This document shows positions 36,880 through 44,985 of a stretch of DNA of 64,000 nt, piece after piece. Source of the stretch: Microvirga sp. (GTDB lineage Bacteria; Pseudomonadota; Alphaproteobacteria; Rhizobiales; Beijerinckiaceae); NCBI GenBank assembly GCA_031181145.1, contig JAPSLB010000016.1, forward strand, positions 1 to 64,000. Reading direction: 5' to 3'. Each line of letters begins with the position of its first letter. Within the stretch, counting starts at the first letter, position 1. Both the position numbers and the translations under genes were made by a program. A model generated the notes under the pieces. It saw only the letters and a program-made list of their open reading frames with translations, did no database searches and had not been told where the DNA came from.

Positions 36880-37665
36880 CTATTTCGGCTGCATGCGCAG
36901 CGCGCCGTCGAGGCGGATCGCCTCCCCGTTGAGCATGTCGTTGGCGATGATGCTTTGGACGAGCTGCGCATATTCCTCGGGCCGACCGAGGCGCGAAGGG
37001 AACGGCACGTTGGCCTCCAGCGCCCTGCGGTAATCCTCCGCGATGCCCTCGAACAACGGCGTGTGGAACAGGCCCGGCATGATCGTCATCACGCGGATGC
37101 CGAAGCCGGAGAGGTCGCGCGCCACCGGCAGCGTCAGCGCCAGCACGCCGCCTTTGGAGGCGGAATAGGCGGATTGCCCGATCTGGCCGTCCTGCGCCGC
37201 GACCGAAGAGGTGTTGACGATCACGCCACGTCCGCCGTCGGGCGTGACGGGCTCGAGGGCCGCCATGGCGGCGGCGCATTTCGAGATCATCGCATAGGTG
37301 CCGATGAGGTTGATCTCCACCGTCCTGCGGAAGCTCGCGAGATCGTGCGGGAACAGCTCGCCTGTCTCGCGTTTTTTCGTGACGGTCCGGCGGCCCGGCG
37401 CGACCCCGGCGCAATTGACGAGAATGCGCTCGACGCCGTTCTTTTCGCGCGCCTTCACCAGGCCTGCGTCGATGGAGGCCTCGTCCGTGACATCCACCTG
37501 GCAGAACAGGGCGCCCATGTCGCGGGCAACCGCTTCGCCGCGCTCCGCGTTCATATCGAAGATGGCGACCTTGACTCCGTGCGATGCGAGCATGCGCGCA
37601 GTGGCCTCGCCGAGCCCCGAAGCGCCTCCGGTGACGATGGCTGCCATCAATTTGTCGAGCTTCAT
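36880..37665 (-). CDS. SDR-family 3-hydroxyacyl-CoA dehydrogenase-like (HSD10-like)
   Basis: A 261-residue classical SDR: VTGGASGLGEATARML, acidic IFDMNAERGE after beta-2 (NAD preference), NCAG, NTSSVAAQDGQIGQSAYSASKGG with the Ser-Tyr-Lys triad, and a DGALRMQPK end. The long loop and LPVARDLSGFGIRVMTIMPG resemble human HSD17B10 and bacterial 2-methyl-3-hydroxybutyryl-CoA dehydrogenases. Transcribed alone, convergent with the Ldh gene. Confidence 0.88.
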   Translation of the reverse strand: MKLDKLMAAIVTGGASGLGEATARMLASHGVKVAIFDMNAERGEAVARDMGALFCQVDVTDEASIDAGLVKAREKNGVERILVNCAGVAPGRRTVTKKRETGELFPHDLASFRRTVEINLIGTYAMISKCAAAMAALEPVTPDGGRGVIVNTSSVAAQDGQIGQSAYSASKGGVLALTLPVARDLSGFGIRVMTIMPGLFHTPLFEGIAEDYRRALEANVPFPSRLGRPEEYAQLVQSIIANDMLNGEAIRLDGALRMQPK

Positions 37666-37744
37666 CGGTTTTCTCCTCTTTCGAGGATGCTTCTATGCCA
37701 TCCTCGCGCAGGCGAATACCTAGACCAACGAGGAGCAGGAGAGC

Positions 37745-38134
37745 ATGAGCGAGCCTTTCATCAAGCCTTTCACCAAGGCCGAGATGGACGCCATGCGCGC
37801 GGCGAACCGCGACGAGGAGGGCCTGAAGCGCCGCTTCTGGGACAAGCTCAAGCGCGTCGCGGGCAAGATCCCCTTCGCGGAGGATCTGGTGGCTGCCTTC
37901 TACTGCGCCACCGATCCGAAGACGCCGAGCCGCGTGAAGCTGATTCTTCTGGGCGCCATCGCCTATTTCGTCATGCCGCTCGATGCGGTGAGCGACCTTT
38001 TGCCCCTCATCGGCTTCGCGGACGACGCCGCGGTGCTGGCTGCGGCAATTACGCAGGTCGCAAGCTCCATTACGGAAGAGCACCGGGCTAAGGCACGGAA
38101 ATCCCTAGGGGAAGTGACCTCGAAACCCGATTAG
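37745..38134 (+). CDS. YkvA-like DUF1232 membrane protein
   Basis: A 129-residue protein with a DUF1232 core: AGKIPFAEDLVAAFYCATDPKTP, KLILLGAIAYFVMPLDAVSDLLPLIGFADDAAVL containing one or two hydrophobic helices and the conserved PxDxxxD pattern, then a charged tail. Function unknown. ATG follows AGGAGGAGAGC-like purines. Confidence 0.9.
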   Translation: MSEPFIKPFTKAEMDAMRAANRDEEGLKRRFWDKLKRVAGKIPFAEDLVAAFYCATDPKTPSRVKLILLGAIAYFVMPLDAVSDLLPLIGFADDAAVLAAAITQVASSITEEHRAKARKSLGEVTSKPD

Positions 38135-38190
38135 GCGCCGGATCCGGTAAGAATCCATTCAGAACAAAGAATTTAGACTTATTGCAACAT

Positions 38191-38309
38191 TATAATTTTT
38201 CGCGTACAACACTCTCGTTCATCAGAAGTCATTTTCAATCCTCCCTTTGCAACAAGAAAACTTTTGAGAACCTTAAACTTACCAGGTCGCTTCCGCGGCC
38301 TTTTATTTT
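38191..38309 (+). ncRNA. Candidate small RNA (about 105 nt) with TATAAT box and intrinsic terminator
   Basis: In an AT-rich island (38135-38412, 278 bp without a credible gene) a perfect TATAAT (38191-38196) is followed about 90 bp later by GGTCGC-ttcc-GCGGCC (38285-38300) and TTTTATTTT. A transcript from about 38203 would be AT-rich and contain TCCTCCCT near 38244-38252, complementary to ribosome-binding sites. This is the layout of trans-acting, Hfq-type riboregulators. No good -35 box is seen, and an overlapping small open frame has no ribosome-binding site. Confidence 0.5.
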
Positions 38310-38367
38310 GACTTTCGCAACACTGCCACGTTTCGACGCATCGCCAGGGATCGAGGGTTACGGCTAG

Positions 38368-38393
38368 GGATGGTGAAGAGTTCTTAACCATCC
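38368..38393 (+). promoter_or_regulatory. Inverted repeat and CtrA-like TTAACCAT site upstream of ialB
   Basis: GGATGGT (38368-38374) and ACCATCC (38387-38393) are complementary; inside the right half TTAACCAT (38384-38391) equals the half-site bound by the cell-cycle regulator CtrA in alphaproteobacteria. It lies 20 bp before the ialB ATG. Sequence match only. Confidence 0.35.
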
Positions 38394-38412
38394 GCTCGTA
38401 TTGTCCGCTCTC

Positions 38413-39057
38413 ATGATTACGCCATCTCTCCAGCGCGGCATTGCCGCGGGTATCCTTTCCGCTGTCCTCGTTATCGGAACCGGGCCTGCAGCTCTGGCTC
38501 AGTCCCAGCGTGCCACGGGGCAGAAGCCTGCCGCCAAGCCCACGGCGGCTGCGAAGCCCGGCGCGGCCACGGCCGCTGCCGCCGCCAAGCCTGCCCAGGC
38601 GGCAACCGGCCCGGGCGGCGCGTCCCTCGTGAGCTCCCATGGCGATTGGGGCGTCTATACGGCCCAGACCGGCCGCTCGAAGATCTGCTATGCCTTGAGC
38701 CAGCCTCAGGAGCGCCTCCCGAAGAACCTGAACCGGGATCCGGCCTATCTCTTCGTGTCCTTCCGCCCGGCGGAGAACGTGAGGAACGAGGTCGCCCTCG
38801 TGCTCGGCTTCCCGGCCAAGGAAAACGGCCCGGCTTCGGCCTCGATCGGCAGCGCGTCCTACGAACTCGTCACCAAGGCGTCCAATGCCTGGCTGAAGAA
38901 CCCTGCCGAGGAAGGCCAGGCCATTGCGATGATGGCGAAGGGGCAGGCCATGCTGGTGAAGACGCAATCCGCCCGCGGATCGAGCCTGACGGACCGCTAT
39001 TCCCTGAGCGGTTTCACCAAGGCCGTGGAGCAGGCCCGCAGGGAATGCGGCGTCTAA
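38413..39057 (+). CDS. invasion-associated locus B (IalB) family exported protein
   Basis: A 214-residue protein with a signal peptide (GIAAGILSAVLVIGTGPAALAQ), an Ala/Lys/Pro-rich linker (residues about 30-65), and an IalB domain starting SLVSSHGDWGVYTA with ICYALSQP. Named after a Bartonella erythrocyte-invasion protein, but the family is common in non-pathogenic Hyphomicrobiales and is probably periplasmic. ATG at 38413 is used; TTG at 38401 is possible. It precedes rlmN, as in many relatives. Confidence 0.88.
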   Translation: MITPSLQRGIAAGILSAVLVIGTGPAALAQSQRATGQKPAAKPTAAAKPGAATAAAAAKPAQAATGPGGASLVSSHGDWGVYTAQTGRSKICYALSQPQERLPKNLNRDPAYLFVSFRPAENVRNEVALVLGFPAKENGPASASIGSASYELVTKASNAWLKNPAEEGQAIAMMAKGQAMLVKTQSARGSSLTDRYSLSGFTKAVEQARRECGV

Positions 39058-39093
39058 CCGCCGGATCTTGCAAATCGCTCCCTGAATGAGCAT

Positions 39094-39118
39094 TTCCGGG
39101 CCTCGCGCCCGGAATTTT
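39094..39118 (+). terminator. Intrinsic terminator after ialB
   Basis: TTCCGGGC (39094-39101), loop ctcgc, GCCCGGAA (39107-39114), then TTTT; 36 bp after the ialB stop. It separates ialB from rlmN. Confidence 0.8.
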
Positions 39119-39196
39119 GCTTCATGGAGCTCACGGTTTCGGCGCAATCGTGTTATACGACACAGCCATTCCCAACAACGAGGCTCGAGATTTCCC

Positions 39197-40522
39197 ATGG
39201 CGACGGCGCTCGACATCGCCAAGCGTAACCCCAATGCGGCTCCCCTGGCCGTGAGCGATGCCGCGCGCGCGGCGGGGCAGACCGCTTTGTCCATCGAAAA
39301 GACGGCCGAGATGAGCGTGGCGGCGGGAGCCGCTCCCGGCGGCGCGTCGCTCATCGGCCTCACCCGCGACCAGCTGAAGGATTCGCTGGCGGCGATCGGC
39401 GTGCCCGAGCGCGAGCTGAAGATGCGCGTGGCGCAGCTCTGGCACTGGATCTATCTCCGCGGGGCGAGAGACTTCTCCGAGATGACCAACGTGGGCAAGG
39501 AGCTGCGCGCCAAGCTCGCGGCCGCCTACACGCTGGCCCGCCCGCAGGTGGTCTCCGAGCAGGTGTCGAAGGACGGCACCCGCAAGTGGCTGATCCGCAT
39601 GCCCTCCACGGGCCCCCTCGACAAGGGCGCGGAGATCGAGTGCGTCTACATTCCGGAAGTCGACCGCGGCACGTTGTGCGTGTCGAGCCAGGTCGGCTGC
39701 ACGCTCACCTGCTCCTTCTGCCACACGGGCACCCAGCGCCTCGTGCGCAACCTGACCTCCGCGGAGATCGTGGCGCAGCTCATCGTCGCGCGCGATGCCA
39801 TCGGCGACTGGCCCGACGCCACGCCGCCGGAAGGCGCCTTCGTGCCCACCGACGGCGGACGCTTCGTGTCCAACATCGTGTTCATGGGCATGGGCGAGCC
39901 GCTCTACAACACGGATAACGTGATCGCCGCGATAGGCGTGATGTCGGACAACGAGGGCCTCGGCCTCTCTCGCCGCCGCATCACGGTCTCCACCTCCGGC
40001 GTCGTGCCGCAGATGGAACGCCTCGGCGCCGAAGCGAACACCATGCTGGCGATCTCGCTCCACGCCGTGCGCGACGAGTTGCGCGACGTACTGGTGCCGA
40101 TCAACCGCAAATACGACATCAAGCAGCTTCTCGACGCCTGCCGCGCCTATCCCGGCCTGTCGAACGCCCGCCGCATCACGTTCGAGTACGTGATGCTCAA
40201 AGGCGTGAACGATTCGGACGCCGACGCGCGCGAACTCGTGCGGCTCTTGAAGGGCATCCCGGCGAAGATCAACCTGATCCCGTTCAACCCCTGGCCCGGC
40301 TCGAAATACGAGTGCTCGGACTGGGAGCGGATCGAACGCTTCTCCGAGATCGTGTTCCGCGCGGGCTACGCCTCGCCGGTGCGCACCCCGCGCGGCCGCG
40401 ACATCCTCGCCGCCTGCGGCCAGCTCAAGAGCGAGACCGAGAAGCTGCGCGCCCGCGCCCGCATGATGGCCGAACAGGGCATCGGGGCCGAGGGCGTCTA
40501 TGCGGTGGGGAACGGGGAGTAG
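39197..40522 (+). CDS. rlmN: dual-specificity rRNA/tRNA adenine-C2 methyltransferase RlmN
   Basis: A 441-residue radical SAM enzyme methylating A2503 of 23S rRNA and A37 of some tRNAs. It has the [4Fe-4S] motif C168-X3-C172-X2-C175 in [25 protein letters not shown] in the N-terminal RNA-binding part, [10 protein letters not shown], and [16 protein letters not shown] near the C-terminus with a redox Cys. The N-terminus is about 50 residues longer than in E. coli, normal for alphaproteobacteria. ATG at 39197 is preferred; upstream codons lie over the ialB terminator. Confidence 0.96.
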   Translation: MATALDIAKRNPNAAPLAVSDAARAAGQTALSIEKTAEMSVAAGAAPGGASLIGLTRDQLKDSLAAIGVPERELKMRVAQLWHWIYLRGARDFSEMTNVGKELRAKLAAAYTLARPQVVSEQVSKDGTRKWLIRMPSTGPLDKGAEIECVYIPEVDRGTLCVSSQVGCTLTCSFCHTGTQRLVRNLTSAEIVAQLIVARDAIGDWPDATPPEGAFVPTDGGRFVSNIVFMGMGEPLYNTDNVIAAIGVMSDNEGLGLSRRRITVSTSGVVPQMERLGAEANTMLAISLHAVRDELRDVLVPINRKYDIKQLLDACRAYPGLSNARRITFEYVMLKGVNDSDADARELVRLLKGIPAKINLIPFNPWPGSKYECSDWERIERFSEIVFRAGYASPVRTPRGRDILAACGQLKSETEKLRARARMMAEQGIGAEGVYAVGNGE

Positions 40523-40615
40523 ATCCTCGTCCGGAATGCGGCTGCATTCGGCGCCCCGAAAACTGCACCAGATTGAGCTTCCCTGATACGCCTCATGCGA
40601 TAACGCTTCCATCGC

Positions 40616-40873
40616 ATGAGGGCTTTCGACTTGAAACGCCGGATCCTGGGAGCTGCAGCCTCGGCGGCCGCCTCTCCTTTCCCGATGATGTTCTTCCTGA
40701 CCTGGGCCGATCTCATCGTGCAGGGGGATGGCAGGCCCATTTGGGAACGCGGCGGCTTCGTCAACATCCCGGTCTTCGGAATTCTCGCCCTCTTGCTGCT
40801 CTGGGCGCCATCTGCCGCTCTATCTACTGGCGCATCGCCATCGGGCGGACACCTCGAAACGGCCATGCTATAG
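40616..40873 (+). CDS. small hypothetical membrane protein, probably frameshifted near its C-terminus
   Basis: As written the frame gives 85 residues: a basic start (MRAFDLKRR), one helix ending FPMMFFLTWADLIV, and a second (IPVFGILALLLLWA) before a tail (STGASPSGGHLETAML) that looks wrong. Adding one G to the GGG at about 40803 moves the frame to GAICRSIYWRIAIGRTPR..., a basic cytoplasmic tail ending in a TGA (40882-40884) that overlaps the next ATG as ATGA. The coupling supports the shifted reading. Family not recognised. Confidence 0.6.
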   Translation: MRAFDLKRRILGAAASAAASPFPMMFFLTWADLIVQGDGRPIWERGGFVNIPVFGILALLLLWAPSAALSTGASPSGGHLETAML

Positions 40874-40880
40874 AGGCGCA

Positions 40881-41384
40881 ATGATCCGCTGGCTGCTCCT
40901 CGTCCCCTTCGCGCTTCTCATCGCCATCGGCATGAGCAGCCTGTTCTTCCTCGTCGCCTCGATGGTCGACCCGCTCATGGCGACGCTGACGGGGGAGACC
41001 CTGTTCGTCGGGTTCTGGAACCTGGTGGACGCGGTGTTTTCCAGCGACGATCCCGGCCCCATCGTGGCCGAGGCCATGCTCACGGTCGGGCGCATCGTGT
41101 TCACGCTGCTCGTGCTGCCTCCCCTGGTGATCGCCGTGACCGGCGAGGCGCTGAAGATGCGCAGCCTCTTCTGGTACACCCTCGCCACCGGCGTTCTCAC
41201 CGCCTCCGTGCCGTGGATCCTGCGCGGCGCGGCGCGCGTCGCCAACCCCGCCGAGCTGCATGTAAGCGCGATCCTCGGCCTCACCGGCGCGGTGGCGGGC
41301 CTCGTCTACTGGGCCATCGCGGGCCGAGACGCGGGAGGACGCGCCCCTCCTCCGCCTACCGCGCAGACGCCGTCAGGATCTTGA
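40881..41384 (+). CDS. hypothetical integral membrane protein
   Basis: A 167-residue protein with about four hydrophobic segments: WLLLVPFALLIAIGMSSLFF, TVGRIVFTLLVLPPLVIAV, LFWYTLATGVLTASVPWIL and SAILGLTGAVAGLVYWAIAG, and a Pro-rich C-terminus. I do not recognise the family. The ATG overlaps the stop of the preceding small membrane gene in its corrected frame, suggesting they work together. Confidence 0.78.
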   Translation: MIRWLLLVPFALLIAIGMSSLFFLVASMVDPLMATLTGETLFVGFWNLVDAVFSSDDPGPIVAEAMLTVGRIVFTLLVLPPLVIAVTGEALKMRSLFWYTLATGVLTASVPWILRGAARVANPAELHVSAILGLTGAVAGLVYWAIAGRDAGGRAPPPPTAQTPSGS

Positions 41385-41997
41385 GCGCGAAGGCGCCGAA
41401 GAGGCCCGCAAACGAATAATCGATGCCCCGCATCACCTTCGGATGGTTGCGCAGCAGCGCGACGACCTTCTCCGCAGCCAGGATCATCGCGGCGCCCATA
41501 GGGGCCGTGAGCGCGATGAAATAGAGCCCGAGGAACAGGAGCTTGTCGGCGGCGTACGGATCGCCCGCATCGACGAATTGCGGCAGAAAGGTCACGAAGA
41601 ACAACACCACCTTCGGGTTGGTGAGATTGATGCCCACGCCCATGAGGAAGGTCTTCCAGAACGAAACCTCGACGCGGCCCTCCTCCTTCACGTGCAGCGC
41701 CGAGCCGTGGCGCACCGCGTCCACGGCGAGCCACAGCAGGTAGAGCGCGCCCACGACCTTGAGAACCGTGAAGGCCGTCACCGAGGCCGCCAGCAGCGCG
41801 GAGAGGCCGAGCGCAGCGAGCAGCGTATGGACGCAGCAGCCAGCCATCGCCCCCAGCATCGAGGCCATGCCGGCCTTCCGCCCGCCCGCCATGGTCTTGG
41901 CGAGGAACAGGCTCATGTCCGGCCCCGGCGTGATGAACAGAACGAAGCAGGCGAATGAATAGGCGAGCAGGGTGCTCAAGTTCGGCAGGAAGGTCAT
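41356..41997 (-). CDS. LysE/RhtB-family amino-acid exporter
   Basis: A 213-residue membrane protein with six hydrophobic segments. The family start motif FITPGPDMSLFLAKT, GRKAGMASMLGAMAGC, VVGALYLLWLAVDAVR and NLTNPKVVLFFVTFLPQFVD are all diagnostic of LysE-type transporters that export amino acids such as homoserine, threonine or lysine. Specificity unknown. The end overlaps the convergent membrane-protein gene by 29 bp. Confidence 0.93.
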   Translation of the reverse strand: MTFLPNLSTLLAYSFACFVLFITPGPDMSLFLAKTMAGGRKAGMASMLGAMAGCCVHTLLAALGLSALLAASVTAFTVLKVVGALYLLWLAVDAVRHGSALHVKEEGRVEVSFWKTFLMGVGINLTNPKVVLFFVTFLPQFVDAGDPYAADKLLFLGLYFIALTAPMGAAMILAAEKVVALLRNHPKVMRGIDYSFAGLFGAFALKILTASAR

Positions 41998-42143
41998 GGA
42001 CTTAGGCCCCGTTCAAAGGCTGCCGGATCATGCCTCAACCCGGCATCTTCGGCCAGAGAAAAACGCCTTGTGCAAACGCCATGCTTGATCCATCTCTTGA
42101 ACCCGGCAACGGTGCCGCAACATTCGATCGTGAGAGGACAGAC

Positions 42144-42749
42144 ATGACGGCTTCGCCCCTGTGGACACGAATCAGGGTCGCTTTGACTGGACTGGCTCTC
42201 GCCCTCGGCCTCTCCGCCTGTGGAATCAACAACGTGCCGACCCTCGAGGAGCAGGCCAAGGCCGCCTGGAGCGAGGTGCAGAACCAGTATCAGCGCCGGG
42301 CCGATCTGATCCCCAACCTCGTCGAGACCGTGAAGGGCTTCGCCCAGCAGGAGCGAGAGGTGCTCACCCAGGTCACGGAGGCCCGTGCCCGGGCCACGCA
42401 GATCCGGGTCGATGCCTCCACCGTCACGGATCCGGAAAAATTCCGCCAGTTCCAGGAAGCGCAGAATCAGCTTTCCGGCGCCCTCGGCCGGCTGCTCGCA
42501 ACCGTGGAGCGCTATCCGGAGCTGAAGTCCAACGCCAATTTCCTGGCCCTGCAATCGCAGCTGGAGGGCACGGAGAACCGCATCGCCGTGGCGCGCCGCG
42601 ACTACATCGCGGCGGTGCAGGCCTACAACACGGAGCTGCGCACCATTCCAGGCCGCTGGATCGCATCCGTCGTCTACCCGGACGCCAAACCTATGGAGAC
42701 CTTCACGGCCACGGCGGGCTCCGAGCGGCCGCCCGAGGTGAAATTCTAA
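42144..42749 (+). CDS. lemA: LemA family lipoprotein
   Basis: A 201-residue protein. A lipobox (LGLSAC, Cys26) after a hydrophobic signal suggests lipid anchoring, unusual in LemA proteins, which often have an uncleaved helix. Then the LemA helical domain: VQNQYQRRADLIPNLVETVKG, NFLALQSQLEGTENRIAVARRDY and YNTELRTIPG. It heads a LemA-TPM-TPM operon; ATG at 42144 has GAGAGGACAG upstream. Confidence 0.93.
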   Translation: MTASPLWTRIRVALTGLALALGLSACGINNVPTLEEQAKAAWSEVQNQYQRRADLIPNLVETVKGFAQQEREVLTQVTEARARATQIRVDASTVTDPEKFRQFQEAQNQLSGALGRLLATVERYPELKSNANFLALQSQLEGTENRIAVARRDYIAAVQAYNTELRTIPGRWIASVVYPDAKPMETFTATAGSERPPEVKF

Positions 42750-42753
42750 GCAG

Positions 42754-43560
42754 ATGACGAGCCCGAGCGCCTCCTGCTCCCTCCTGGGAGGACGGGTGCG
42801 GCTGCACCATGCCGCCGCGCTTCTTGCGGCGCTCTTCGCACTGTTCACGCTCGATGCCTTCGCCCAGTCCTTCCCGCCGCTCACCGGCCGGGTTGTCGAT
42901 GCGGCGAACCTCCTGAAGCCGGAGGAGCGAGCCTCCCTCGAGGCGAAGCTGAAAGCCCACGAGGACAGGACCTCCGATCAGGTGGTGGTGGCCACCATCC
43001 GCTCGCTCGAGGGCACGAGCATCGAGGATTACGCCAACCGTCTCTTCCGGGCATGGCAGCTCGGTCAGAAGAAGAACGACAACGGCGTGCTGCTTCTCGT
43101 CGCGCCCGCCGAGCGCAAGGTGCGCATCGAAGTGGGCTATGGCCTGGAGGGCGCGCTCACCGATGCACTCTCGAAGGTCATCATCGCCACCGCGATCGCT
43201 CCGCAATTCCAGCAGGGCGACTTCGCTGGCGGCATCGATGCGGGCGTCGATGCGATTCTCGCGGTCCTGACCGGCGATGCGGAGGAATGGCAGCGCCGGG
43301 CCAGCGTGCGCGAGGATCAGACCTCGAGCCTCGACACCCTCATCACCTTCATGATCATCGCCTTCATCCTCTTCCAGATTGTCCGCGCCATGCGCGGCGG
43401 AGGCGGCAGGCCGGGCGTCCATCGCCGCCGCCGCGGCTCGGGCCCCTTGATCATCCCCATGGGAGGCGGCTGGTCGGGAGGCCGCGGCTGGTCCGGCGGC
43501 GGAGGTTTTTCGGGCGGGGGCGGCTCGTCAGGCGGCGGCGGAGCCTCGGGGAGCTGGTAG
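42754..43560 (+). CDS. TPM-domain protein (YgcG-like), exported and membrane-anchored
   Basis: A 268-residue protein: signal sequence (AALLAALFALFTLDAFA), TPM domain (FPPLTGRVVDAANLLKPEE, LGQKKNDNGVLLLVAPAERKVRIEVGYGLEGALTDA), one helix (TLITFMIIAFILFQIV) and a Gly/Ser-rich tail with repeated GGGGxSGG typical of YgcG proteins. TPM domains may have acid phosphatase activity in plants; their bacterial role is unclear. Starts 4 bp after lemA and its stop adjoins the next start. Confidence 0.93.
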   Translation: MTSPSASCSLLGGRVRLHHAAALLAALFALFTLDAFAQSFPPLTGRVVDAANLLKPEERASLEAKLKAHEDRTSDQVVVATIRSLEGTSIEDYANRLFRAWQLGQKKNDNGVLLLVAPAERKVRIEVGYGLEGALTDALSKVIIATAIAPQFQQGDFAGGIDAGVDAILAVLTGDAEEWQRRASVREDQTSSLDTLITFMIIAFILFQIVRAMRGGGGRPGVHRRRRGSGPLIIPMGGGWSGGRGWSGGGGFSGGGGSSGGGGASGSW

Positions 43561-44169
43561 ATGATATCCGAACATGACCAACGCCGGATCTCTCAGGCCA
43601 TCCACGAGGCCGAGAAGGGCACCGCGGGCGAGATCGTGGTGGTGGTGGCGCGCCAGGCCAGCGCCTACAGGGCGATCCCCGCCCTCCTGGGACTCTTCAT
43701 GGCGCTCCTCGTGCCGTGGCCGCTGATCTGGTTCACCGGCCTCGGACCGTCACGGATCTTCCTGATCCAGCTGATCGTGGCGTGCTGCCTGAATGCGGTA
43801 TTCGCCTGGCCTCCGGTGCATCTGGCATTGATCCCCCGCACGATCAAACGGGCGCGGGCGCATGAGGCGGCCGTCCGGGAATTCGCGAGCCACGGATTGT
43901 CGCGCACGCAGGGGCGGACCGGCGTGCTGATCTATGTGGCGGCGGCGGAGCACTATGCCGAAGTGATCGCCGATATCGGCATCGCGGATCGCGCCGGCCC
44001 CGCCGCGTGGCAGGAGATCATCGCGGATCTGATCGAGGCGATCCGCCAGGACAAGCCGGGCGATGGGCTCGTCCAGGCCGTACGGCGCGCCGGCGCCATT
44101 CTCGCCGAGCACGCGCCGCCGGGAGCACGGGACGCGAACGAGCTGCCGAACAAGGTGGTTCTCCTCTAA
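43561..44169 (+). CDS. second TPM-domain membrane protein (COG3762-like)
   Basis: A 202-residue protein starting exactly after the preceding stop. TPM-like N-terminus (QRRISQAIHEAEKGTAGEIVVVVARQASAYR), two hydrophobic segments (IPALLGLFMALLVPWPLIWF and FLIQLIVACCLNAVFAWPPV), then RTQGRTGVLIYVAAAEHYAEVIADIGIADR, the conserved COG3762 region. It completes the LemA-TPM-TPM set frequent in proteobacteria, thought to form one membrane assembly of unknown function. Confidence 0.9.
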   Translation: MISEHDQRRISQAIHEAEKGTAGEIVVVVARQASAYRAIPALLGLFMALLVPWPLIWFTGLGPSRIFLIQLIVACCLNAVFAWPPVHLALIPRTIKRARAHEAAVREFASHGLSRTQGRTGVLIYVAAAEHYAEVIADIGIADRAGPAAWQEIIADLIEAIRQDKPGDGLVQAVRRAGAILAEHAPPGARDANELPNKVVLL

Positions 44170-44172
44170 AGT

Positions 44173-44208
44173 ATCGTGCGGAAAACCGGACCCGCTCTTC
44201 CGCACGAT
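44173..44208. repeat. Palindromic repeat, ATCGTGCGGAA family
   Basis: ATCGTGCGGAA (44173-44183) and TTCCGCACGAT (44198-44208) between convergent genes; related to the element at 26799-26849. May terminate from either side. Confidence 0.7.
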
Positions 44209-44218
44209 GCGCTAGAGA

Positions 44219-44956
44219 TCAGAGGCCCGGGCTCTTCGCGGCCCCCAGGATCACGCTGGGCTTGTCGTCCTCCTCGGCCTGCAGGAGCACCACATAGCCG
44301 TCCGCGCCGCTGCGGGCGATCGCGGCAGGCACTTCGAAGCGGGCGGGGCCGCCACGCCATTCTCCGATGCGCTTCAAGCCCCGCACCACATTGGCATAGG
44401 TGACCGTCCTGCCCTTGTTCTCACCCCGCTCGATGGGCACAGTCTGCGATCGCAGGACGGGCAGCACCCAGACCTCGGCATCCCGGTGCTGGATCTCCCC
44501 CATCTCCGTAATGGAGACGGTGACCGTGCCGTTCTGCTCGGTGATGGCGACATCGACCGGAAGGGTCGAGCGGCCCTTCCCGGTCATCTGGATCGCTTTT
44601 TCGATCTGCGCCCGGTCGGACCCGATGCAGGATTTCTTCCCGTTCACGATCATCTGCGGCGTGAACACCTGACGATCGCTGCGGGCGTGGGCATACTCCT
44701 TCTGCCGATGCGTGAACTCGGCATGGGCGAGCGTGTCCTTCCAGCCGAGATAATCCCAGTAGTTCACCGGGAAGGAGAGCGCCACGATGTCGGGCTTCTT
44801 GGAATATTCCACCAGCAGCGCATCCGCCGGCGGGCAGTTCGAGCAGCCCTGGCTGGTGAACAGCTCCACGACGGCGCGCGGAGGCTCCGCGAAAGCAGGC
44901 TGCAGAAGGGCGGCCAGACCGGTGGCCGCCAGCAAGAGTTTCAATCGAGACGCCAT
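44219..44956 (-). CDS. DUF1223 exported thioredoxin-like protein
   Basis: A 245-residue protein: signal peptide (MASRLKLLLAATGLAALLQPAFA), then AVVELFTSQGCSNCPPAD with a CxxC pair (Cys38, Cys41), FPVNYWDYLGWKD, and TPQMIVNG, matching DUF1223, a thioredoxin-fold family of the envelope. Redox partners and substrates are unknown. Starts 29 bp after the lipid A acyltransferase stop and may be the last gene of that operon. Confidence 0.92.
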   Translation of the reverse strand: MASRLKLLLAATGLAALLQPAFAEPPRAVVELFTSQGCSNCPPADALLVEYSKKPDIVALSFPVNYWDYLGWKDTLAHAEFTHRQKEYAHARSDRQVFTPQMIVNGKKSCIGSDRAQIEKAIQMTGKGRSTLPVDVAITEQNGTVTVSITEMGEIQHRDAEVWVLPVLRSQTVPIERGENKGRTVTYANVVRGLKRIGEWRGGPARFEVPAAIARSGADGYVVLLQAEEDDKPSVILGAAKSPGL

Positions 44957-44985
44957 GATGCCTGCCATGAAACACCAGGGCCGGC

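Noticed and set aside
38182..38367. 61-codon plus-strand open frame in the AT-rich gap before ialB
   Set aside because: No ribosome-binding site, the terminator hairpin lies inside it, and the peptide has no recognisable features; a small RNA explains the region better.
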